Shown piece by piece: positions 56,506 to 64,000 of a stretch of DNA of 64,000 nucleotides. Position 1 is the stretch's first letter. Every line of letters starts with the position of its first letter. The notes below the pieces were generated by a model, which searched no databases, was not told where the DNA came from, and worked only from the letters and a program-made list of their open reading frames with translations. Location of the stretch: contig OU015567.1 of assembly GCA_907165135.1 (NCBI GenBank), positions 5,337,001 to 5,401,000 of the forward strand. Reading direction: 5' to 3'. The position numbers were made by a program, and so were the translations under genes. The stretch is from Oikopleura dioica (taxonomy: Eukaryota > Chordata > Appendicularia > Copelata > Oikopleuridae).

Positions 56506-56745
56506 ATGACAAATTTGAAATTTATCTTTTTGATATTGATCACGTGGGAGGCCGGAAGTGACCGAAAAGTGCCAAGAAAGATAATCGATAATTTTTGGTT
56601 GTCGAAAAGTCCGATTTTCCGACCCGGTAATTGGGCCCAGGCCAGATTGTTGTCGAATTGGCTTTACATCAGTGGGCAGATGATTTTATCACGGATTGAG
56701 ATAGATGTGCTTATTGGAGAGTATAGCGAAAACCTAAGGCCTTAG
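56506..56745 (+). CDS. Possible small secreted protein (79 aa)
   Basis: Single ATG ORF beginning MTNLKFIFLILITWEAGS, which looks like a signal peptide with cleavage near GS, followed by about 60 residues without cysteine. It lies just after a transposon and has no splice support, TATA box or relative. It may be chance; kept at low confidence. Confidence 0.25.
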   Translation: MTNLKFIFLILITWEAGSDRKVPRKIIDNFWLSKSPIFRPGNWAQARLLSNWLYISGQMILSRIEIDVLIGEYSENLRP

Positions 56746-56865
56746 GGATTCTTTTTCTTTTATTCATGAGAACAGATCTTGAAAAAATGATTGTTTGCCC
56801 AAAGATAGACTGCTTTTAACTATTTTCTCAATACAAAAAATGACTGTTTTCTTTGATGACAGGGC

Positions 56866-57022
56866 TCAAAAACCTGTGTGGAAAACCTGAGTCAGGGTTT
56901 GAAAAACAAAAATTTTCAATAAAATAAGATGAAAAACTTTGCAAAGCCGCAGCGCGGCTTTATTTTTGGAAAAGCCGCGAAGCGGCTTTCTATTTTTCAA
57001 ATCCTGACTCAGGTTTTCTTCA
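56866..57022. repeat. CCTGAGTCAGG foldback with two AAGCCGC hairpins
   Basis: CTCAAAAACCTGTGTGGAAA to CCTGACTCAGGTTTTCTTC. Inner hairpins GCAAAGCCGCAGCGCGGCTTT and GAAAAGCCGCGAAGCGGCTTTC. Confidence 0.8.
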
Positions 57023-57458
57023 AAGTTTGTTAAACAAAAATTGATAACGATTGAAGAAACCAACCCTTTCTTCTTACTTTTGTGGCTTTAGAACAAAGTA
57101 AATATTTAAATTGAGCTTCGCACACAACAAAATAACATGATTCACGACAGACTGATCACAGGAGAGGAGACTTGGCAGAGTTCCGCGTTATAGAGTCGCA
57201 GGCAGATCAAAGCGCCCGCCGCCACCACTGGCACTGGGTTGACTTTTAACGAGCTCGGCTTTCCTTTCTCGTGGGTACTTCTTTTTCTCCCTCTGCGGTT
57301 TCCACCCTGCTGGCACTTTTTAGTGACTTGGTGGAAGCTCGTGTCAAGTTCTTACAAGCCGTTTGAGGGGCGAAAGCGGAAACACGTGACTTTCAAAAAG
57401 CTGTTCTAAAAAGTATATCTTTTCTTTTTTAGGCTTTATTTTGGTCCTAAATAACCTG

Positions 57459-57672
57459 TGCTGAATACCTGAGTGAGGTTCCGAAGGGCTAGAATGAAAA
57501 GCCGCGGAGCGGCTTTTTCAAAAACGAAGCTGCGTAGCGGCTTCGGAATATCATCATTTCCGTTAAAATAAAACTACTTGAGAAGCCGCTTTGCGGCTTC
57601 TTTTTTAAAAAAGCCGCTTCGCGGCTTTTCATTTAAGCCTTTCTGAACTTGACTCAGGTATTCTATACACTG
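57459..57672. repeat. CCTGAGTCAGG-family foldback with four hairpins
   Basis: AACCTGTGCTGAATACCTGAG to CTTGACTCAGGTATTCTATAC. Inside are AAAGCCGCGGAGCGGCTTTT, GAAGCTGCGTAGCGGCTTCG, GAAGCCGCTTTGCGGCTTC and AAAGCCGCTTCGCGGCTTTT. It ends 40 bp from the ninjurin stop codon. Confidence 0.8.
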
Positions 57673-57711
57673 TATAGTATACAGCTTTCCGAGCCCAGAT
57701 ATCAGAAAGGG

Positions 57712-58300
57712 TCAAGATGAAAGTTGAAAAGCGCCGATCGCAAAGTTGGAAATACTGATTAGCAGAGCTATGCACATCTCAGCCTTCAGCCATTTTTTTC
57801 CAAGACGGGCGACGGCCGGAATTTCGGAGGAAAAATCGCCGACCAACGGGATTCCTCGTTGTTTCGCAACGGAAATCAGGCCATAGACGAGCTGGAGAAT
57901 CAAGGAAACTAAAGATATGGGATGAAATTTGATGGATGATAGAAGGACTTACGAATGACGATGACCATCGGGATGTAAAGAGTCGATTCGATGCATGTAT
58001 TTGGATTTCGAGACATTTTGACCAAGTCTTCTGAGCATTGCAGAGCCGTGTAAGTATCATTACTGTAACACTCTCTCATGCAGAAATCTCGTTGTTTTAG
58101 CAAATCACTTTATTAACTGTTTAAATTTTATTTTATAGCAGAAACGGTTACCTTAGATATTTTGAGCTGGAGACGAAAAGTGCCGAGTTGACGGCTTGAC
58201 CAGCAGAAGCTGAAGTGTTTCCTTCCTTTTTAGCATTCTCATCCGAGCTGTTTTTCTTGAGCTGAGGGCTCTTTCCTCCTGGAAGGCCCGGTATGTTCAT
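57712..58300 (-). CDS. ninjurin-like: Ninjurin-family membrane protein with an inserted Cys loop
   Basis: Minus-strand exons 58300-58152, 58107-57953 and 57908-57712 give 166 residues, sum divisible by three. Hydrophobic pair as in ninjurins: TLYIPMVIVILSLILQLVYG (family FYVPLVVLISISLVLQ) and CIALLISISNFAIGAFQLSS (family VVVNIFITAFG). The N-terminus is Pro/Ser/Lys-rich (PGLPGGKSPQLKKNSS) followed by QAVNSALFVSSSKYLSDLL, like the amphipathic helix of ninjurins. Between helix and first span is an extra loop with four cysteines (FCMRECYSND, LQCSEDL, NTCIES), not typical of vertebrate ninjurins. NINJ1 oligomerises to rupture plasma membranes in lytic cell death; whether this protein does is unknown. 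Divergent from the GH16 gene. Confidence 0.75.
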
Positions 58301-58706
58301 TTTCTCTTGTTGGGTTTGAGAGTAACATTCTGACTTTTAAACTGGTAGTTATTGCAGAGTAGGTCGTAAAATTACCGTAACAGAAAGACCATAAAAAGAG
58401 ATGATTATACTTACATTTAGCAGAAGAAAAATAATTGCTTTGGAAAGAAATTTAACACATAACTTCATTGGTTATTTTAGATGTTTCTCATTTTCTTGTC
58501 GAAAATCGAAAACAAAGAGGAAAATTTATTTTGCATTGTTGTTACCTGACATTTTCAAGAAGAAAATCGGCTTTCGTAGCAAAAAGCTTAACTGTCTTCA
58601 AATATCAAATGCCAACCTTGATTTTCCTGATATTTGTCCTCAAGCTTTGCTTCGATAAAATTGAGCGCGATGTCTCTCAAATCAGCATTGAAGACTTGAA
58701 TCAGAG

Positions 58707-60345
58707 ATGCGAACTTTTACAGCAGGTAAGAAGCCCCCTGTTTTTTATCCAAAAGTTTTGAATAAGGAGTAGCTGTATTGGGCTTTGCCGCGGCGCAAGA
58801 GCAGCCATGTGTTGGGTCGCTTCCGATGGAGTGCGACTTGGAGTGCGCTGATGCTCCGCCAGCTGGCTGCAACGCTGAAGGAAAAGACCCTCTTTGCCGA
58901 TTCTGTGGGTTTGACGGCTTCAGAGACTGCAAAGGAAACGGACCGTGCTGCTGCACCGATTGCGACGAAAACTGCAAGGCAACCACTACGAAATCAACAA
59001 CGACTACTCGAACAACCACGACTTCTCGCTCTACTGAGTCGACCACATCTGGTTCCACCAGCCAAACATCTTCAGGAACAACGTCACAGTCGCACACAAC
59101 CAGTGGCAGCAACAATGGCGGCGGTGGTGGAAACGGCGGCGGCAGCATTGGCGGTGGTCCTGACTGCTCCAACGTCATCGCCGAGCCAGGCGAGCTCGTC
59201 TTTGAAGAAAACTGGGAATATTTGAACATGGACATTTGGGAGCACGAAATCACGATGGGCGGCGGAGGCAACTGGGAATTCCAGACCTACTTGAACAACC
59301 GCACCAATTCGTACGTCAAGGACAACACGCTCTACATCGCGCCCACCTTCCTCGCCGATGTCGAAGGAGAGTCCTTCCTCTGGACTGGAAATCAAGATCT
59401 CTGGGGCGCTTCTCCAGCCGATCAATGCACCGGAAACGCCTGGTGGGGCTGCCAGCGACAAGGAACAAATCCCAACTACCTGAACCCGATCAACTCTGCT
59501 CGTCTCCGAACAGTGCGCGCGATCAACCTCCAATACGCAAGAATCGAAATCGAAGCCCAACTTCCTCGAGGCGACTGGCTTTGGCCAGCAATTTGGATGA
59601 TGCCCAAACACCTGAGCTATGGAAAGTGGCCTGCATCCGGAGAAATCGACATCATGGAATCTCGTGGCAACGATAAAGTCACCGACCCTCGAAACGGCGA
59701 GGAAGTTGGCAACAACTGTTTCGGGACGACGCTTCATTGGGGCCCGGCTTGGAACATGAATGGCTTCCCAAAGACGCATGCGAATCATTGCTACAATCCG
59801 GGAGAGTTGACGGGTCAAATGCACACTTATACCGTCGACTGGACTTCGGAATACATCGCTTGGGAATTCGACGGTCAGGAGGTTTACAGAGTTGATACAA
59901 ACGGCTACTCCGGCTTCTGGCAAATGGGCGACTGGGACACCACCGCTCCCGGCCTCTCGAATCCCTGGGAATACGGAACTCGAAACCAGAAAATGGCTCC
60001 TTTTGACACTGAATTCTACCTGATCATGAACCTCGCCGTTGGTGGAGTGAACGAATACTGGTCCGATCAGTTCATTTACGAAAACCCAAAGCCGTGGACT
60101 TCTCAGTCGACTCAGGCGATGAAGGACTTTTGGGACCGAAAAAACACTTGGGAGCATACTTGGAATGGTGAGTACTTTGAGTTTGATGGGGAGTCATGGA
60201 TTATTAAGGAGAAGACGCTGCGATGAAAATCGGCCGAATCCGAATGTGGCAGCGAGGAGATGGAACCGAGCAGCTTCAAGAAACTTTCAACTACGAGTCA
60301 AAGGGCTCGACCAAAGTTCATCCAATGTTCAACTTCAAGAACTGA
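58707..60345 (+). CDS. Secreted GH16 beta-glucanase-like protein (laminarinase / beta-glucan binding family)
   Basis: Exons 58707-58725, 58770-60167 and 60215-60345 sum to 515 residues. Exon 1 encodes just six codons and a base and yields a good signal peptide (MRTFTAVAVLGFAAAQ). Then a Cys-rich module (CGFDGFRDCKGNGPCCCTDC), a Ser/Thr linker, a Gly-rich spacer and the GH16 domain: substrate-cleft residues WLWPAIWMMP and the catalytic signature GEIDIMESRGND with both glutamates, so hydrolysis is possible, unlike pure binding relatives that lose them. Final strand TWNDAAMKIGRIRMWQ closes the fold, recovered by an intron at 60168-60214. Extracellular; substrate probably beta-1,3-glucan. Whether used for digestion, defence or matrix is not shown. 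The antisense ORF is a shadow. Confidence 0.88.
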
Positions 60346-62206
60346 GGCTTACTTTCAATAAATTACATGTTTTCGTGAATTTCTCATCATTTTCGCAGAT
60401 TCAAGAAACACAGGATATTACTTGTACTCCAGCGTCTCCTATAAGTTTATATACCAGGATTGATTACAATATATTATAGTTTCTACTCAAGCTCAATGAT
60501 AGGACTTCTGCAAGGTCTAGAAAAAAAAAATGAATATTTCTGACGAAATATTTTACTATAAACGAGACAGAACGGGTCGAGATCAATAAAACGTGTGGCG
60601 GGCGCGCTCCAATCACCTCCCCTAAATTCGACTATCATCTTCTGCTTCCTTAGTCATTCATTGAACTGCTCCTATCTCAGATCTGACGCAACATTTTCTC
60701 ACCAACGAACCCATCAGAGATTTTTTTCCCAGCCAGTTTTCGTCATTTATCGAGAAACAAACGAAATTAGGCAGCTTCGGAAGGAATTCATTCTGTGAGA
60801 CCAGATTCAAGTGATTTTGATTTTGAGACTGCCCGTCATCCGGATTTTAGATAGAGAGCTTGAGCTCTTGTGGAGCTAAAGAGGTGGATTTTGAGATTGA
60901 ACTAACCGGCTGAAATAGAAGGAATATCGTTTTTATACTTTTTTAGGTATTGAAGGATTCAAGTCGACGCAAACAGGAAACCATAATGTAAGCATTACTT
61001 TTCAATTTTATATATTTTTATGAGCGAATTTCACTGAATTCCTCTAAAAAACTTGAGCACTGTTTCGACTTTCATCGTAGAATCTACAGCTAAATTCCAT
61101 TTATGAATATTTTCTTCCCATCATATTTTATTGTGGCTGTTTTGACCAAAATACCCTCAAATGTCAAAATACATCGTTAATTTTAATGAACCTGTTTTGA
61201 TGCTAATTGATTCATAGACGAGATAATCAAATTTTAGAAATTATTCTTGAGTTCTTTTTTGACCGATAAGAATTGATTCCAAGAGTTCTCTTTTGAAATG
61301 TCTATTTTAAAGGCGATTAAGATTTCACTGTGGCAAATTGCCAGAATTTCGCCTCGAGTGGTTTAACGTGGCTTACCCAGCCACTCAGATTCTTGATACT
61401 ATTGAAATTTTCTCTCTTCCTTGAAACTTACGAAATTTAGTCATTCACGTTTTTTTTCCAAAAGAGAAAACTGAAAAAAGAGAATTTATTCTTTGAAGAT
61501 CTCACTTTTGATAACAACAGTAAGACTTACATAATTATGAAAATTATCGACAAAAAATTGCTTCAAAATTTTCTGAAATCTGATTGGCTTTACCTCAAAA
61601 TGAGGAGATCTTATTGGTCAAAAATTTGACTAAAAATTTCTCATGATTTTTGCTTATTTTCATTAATAAATTAAATTATTTCTGTCAAGTTTGAATTTAT
61701 TTCGATGATAAATTTAGAAATGAAGTGACTTTGAAGTTTGACAAATGAGAATCTAAGAGGCCATTAACTTATTATGAACTTTCAAAGAGGGCACATGTCC
61801 CGCCCAAATTTGCTTCAAAAACATGGCCTGCCCTGATCAATTAGTATCATTCTAGAGCTTTCGAAATTCGAACATTAATCCGAATTTCAAAAAAGTAAGA
61901 AATTCCAGCGCTTTTGAGTTTTGTCTATTTTCTCGAAGCTTCTGTTAATTTCTCCCCATTGTTTCCTGCTCAATAAAAGCATCGACCCTCCTTAGCCCAA
62001 TTGATTGTAAAAATACGTTTTAGTGAATTTCGCTGCGAAGAAAAGTGCATGCGCTTTGAGAAGACTCTTGTGACTTATTTTCTCGGCCTTTCTATAATTC
62101 GTTCCCCGATCAACGAATAAGGGAGTAACCGTTTTAATACGCTCACGACGATTTCGAGACAAGAGGAAGTTATTGTTAAAGAGAGATATTTACAGAGAAG
62201 AAAACA
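60346..62206. other. Intergenic region, no supported gene
   Basis: About 1.86 kb of AT-rich sequence between the GH16 gene and the SLC7 gene. A 67-codon ORF at 60595-60798 lacks support. A short inverted stretch around GATTGGCTTTACC and CTTATTGGTCAAAA at 61575-61625 resembles part of the 6042 element. Confidence 0.4.
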
Positions 62207-64000
62207 ATGTCACTGGTAAGTTTTATTTCATTTTTTTTTCTTGAAAAATATATTTGAAACTTTGATCGGTATTACTCTCTCAGAGAATACGAGGGTTTTG
62301 AATCATTTCATTTTTTGTGGCTTTCGATATTCCCGCTTCTTTTTTATATTCCAGAAAATATCCGATGGAGATCTTTTTTTATGCTATCGGAGCCTACTAT
62401 CTACCGTTCTGCTTGAGATAATTGAAAAATTTGAAGATCGAACCAAAAAATTGGTAGAATTTTTAAAGAGGTTAAAGCTCAGAGCCTTAGGTTTCTCCTA
62501 AAAAAATTAAGGGTTTCCCCCAACTAAAAACCCTCAAAAAGCTTGCTTCTAGCAACCTTACCCTTAACGGCCTGTATATCCTTAAGTTGTTGATCAAGAG
62601 ATCATCATAAGTTAACAGTCGTAGTCGAGGGTTCGCCCTAAAAATTTCAATTGAAATTAAGGGAGTATCTAAAATAGCTTGGGAGAAAGACTTGCTCCTA
62701 GAAGGCCCATTATCGAAATTGTTGATTGGGAGTGCTTAAAGATGAATAATTCAAGATTTTTTTCCTTGATTTTTTGATGTTTTCTAGATAAAGAAAATTT
62801 AGGAAAAACATGAACTGGACCAAATGGTGGGCGGACAAGAGAAAAGCGGCAAGAAAATGCAGCTCGTCCGGAACATGGGTTTGTGGACGGGCGTTTCCAT
62901 CATCATTGGAAACGTCATTGGTGGTGGCATTTTTGTCTCACCCGTCGGGGTCTTCAGCGAAGTGGGTTCTCCAGGAGCGGCGCTGCTTGTTTGGGCCATT
63001 TGCGGAATTTTGTGCATTACAGGTAAAAAAAAGGGAGAGGGAAGGATCTTTTGACAATTGTTCAGGCGCATTCTGCTACGCTGAACTTGGCTTGACGATC
63101 CCCACTTCCGGTGGCGACTATATTTACGTTTTACGATGCTTTGGACCGCTCCTCGCTTTCCTGCGGCTCTGGATCGCGATCTTGGTCATTTACCCAGTTC
63201 AGCAAACGATTATGGCTTGGGTTTTCGGGCAGTACATCATCTCCCCCTTCTCGAGGTAAAAAACCACAGGAAAGGATCGATTTTCAACTCGATTCGAAAT
63301 TCTAGCTGCGATAAAGCGACAAACGAGCTGGCGGCAAAGTTGCTCACCGGATGCGCAATTGCAATCTTGACATGGGCTAATTGCAGATCTACCAAGCTCG
63401 GGACATCGCTCAACAATCTTTTCACTGCTTCAAAGGTCTCTGCCCTCGGCCTGCTTATCATTCTTGGATTGAAGGTAGATCCGCGATTTTTTCTTTTCTT
63501 GGATCGTTTTCTAGCGAATTTTTATCGATGGCAGTTCTGGATCACTTGCCGAAGACATTGTTTGGGCAGACACTTCTACTGATATGGGGAAATATGCTTC
63601 TGCTTGTTTGAAGTAAGGATGAGCCTAGAAACCTGTGTAAAAACCTGAGTCAGGATCATCTCGTATCTTTAGACCCTGACTCAGGTTTTCTACAGAGGAT
63701 CCGAAAATCAGGGATTTTCAAAAAGATTTTTTTAACCCGAATTTTCAGGGGTCTCTTTTCGTACCAAGGCTGGAGCTACTTAAATTTCGTGGTCGAAGAG
63801 CTCGTCGAGCCGAAAAAGAATCTTCCGAGAGGAATCTTCATTTCCATCTTGACCTGCACCGGCGTATACTTGCTCGTGAATATTGCTTATTTCGCAGTCT
63901 TGAGCCCGTTGGAATTGATGTCGTCAAAAGCAGTAGCGATTGACGTTGCTAATCAAATGCTTCCTGGGTGGCTGCAGTGGCTTATTCCCATCTGCGTCGC
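62207..64000 (+). CDS. SLC7: SLC7-family amino-acid transporter light chain (5' part)
   Basis: Exons 62207-62215, 62803-63022, 63066-63255, 63306-63474, 63515-63612 and 63749 to the window edge; phases agree. The tiny first exon (Met-Ser-Leu) joins in frame with [18 protein letters not shown]-superfamily light-chain motifs: [19 protein letters not shown] (the unwound TM1), [63 protein letters not shown]. These place it among SLC7A5-A11 (LAT/y+LAT/Asc) light chains, which pair with SLC3A2/SLC3A1 heavy chains to exchange amino acids at the plasma membrane. Subtype not assigned; the cysteine for the heavy-chain bridge may be the one in [11 protein letters not shown]. It is truncated by the window. 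Intron 1 (587 nt) is unusually long. Confidence 0.88.
63624..63702. repeat. CCTGAGTCAGG foldback in SLC7 intron 5
   Basis: GAGCCTAGAAACCTGTGTAA and AAAACCTGAGTCAGGATC at the left pair with CCCTGACTCAGGTTTTCTAC at the right. The intron is 136 nt, almost all of it the element. Confidence 0.8.

Noticed and set aside
58468-58761. 97-codon ORF upstream of GH16
   Set aside because: The MRTFTAV exon in another frame gives a proper signal peptide and correct phase into the GH16 exon.
59084-60157. 357-codon minus-strand ORF
   Set aside because: Antisense of the GH16 gene, whose catalytic signature is on the plus strand.
60595-60798. 67-codon ORF after the GH16 gene
   Set aside because: No signal peptide, splice site or likeness to any family; probably chance.

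Overview
This window is nuclear DNA of a compact animal genome, most likely a larvacean (appendicularian) tunicate such as Oikopleura; that assignment is inference. In support: spliced genes whose introns are mostly 34-60 nt; animal or chordate families (a Gla-domain protein, polycystin-2-like channel, ninjurin, CFAP47, SH3BP5, SLC20, SLC33, SLC7, astacins, C-type lectin, Ig-superfamily receptor, CYP); genes on both strands with short spacers; and a few introns that do not fit GT-AG. No bacterial signals, rRNA, tRNA or CRISPR were seen. All splice models were built by hand from reading frame, GT-AG sites and phase; where the exon sum is divisible by three I say so or give the residue count.

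Layout. 0-3.7 kb: an astacin protease with membrane anchor, EGF and ShK regions, divergent from a coiled-coil gene, a fragment of which is duplicated at the left edge. 4.2-5.5 kb: nested foldback transposons with a 9-bp target duplication. 6.8-11.2 kb: a tiny membrane protein, an Ala/Glu/Pro-rich repeat protein, a polycystin-2-like channel and a small secreted protein. 12-16 kb: a small membrane protein, a 57-codon ORF and a four-exon P450. 16-20.7 kb: SH3BP5 (Rab11 exchange factor family) and a vitamin-K-type Gla-domain protein, both on the minus strand. 21.4-25.4 kb: two tandem astacins whose promoters are duplicated too. 25.6-31.9 kb: an SLC33A1-like transporter and a many-exon SLC20 phosphate transporter carrying transposon-derived introns. 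33.4-35.6 kb: a two-domain C-type lectin and two very small genes. 35.7-44.5 kb: CFAP47, with one exon of 6.7 kb. 45.1-53.1 kb: an Ig-superfamily receptor with two large introns full of palindromes. 53-57.7 kb: repeats. 57.7-60.3 kb: ninjurin divergent from a GH16 beta-glucanase-like protein. 62.2 kb to the end: the 5' part of an SLC7 amino-acid transporter.

The genes are mostly unrelated in function; common themes are secreted or extracellular proteins (astacins, lectin, Gla protein, GH16, small secreted peptides), membrane transport, and cilia (CFAP47; perhaps the polycystin). The strongest non-gene signal is the abundance of foldback elements, many inside introns: a CCTGAGTCAGG family (about 13 copies or halves), a family bounded by TTAA, a hAT-like insertion exactly at an SLC20 splice junction, and small AAGCCGC/GCGGCTT hairpins. 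The most interesting gene is the Gla protein at 19459-20706, which joins a canonical propeptide and Gla domain to a helical region I do not recognise.
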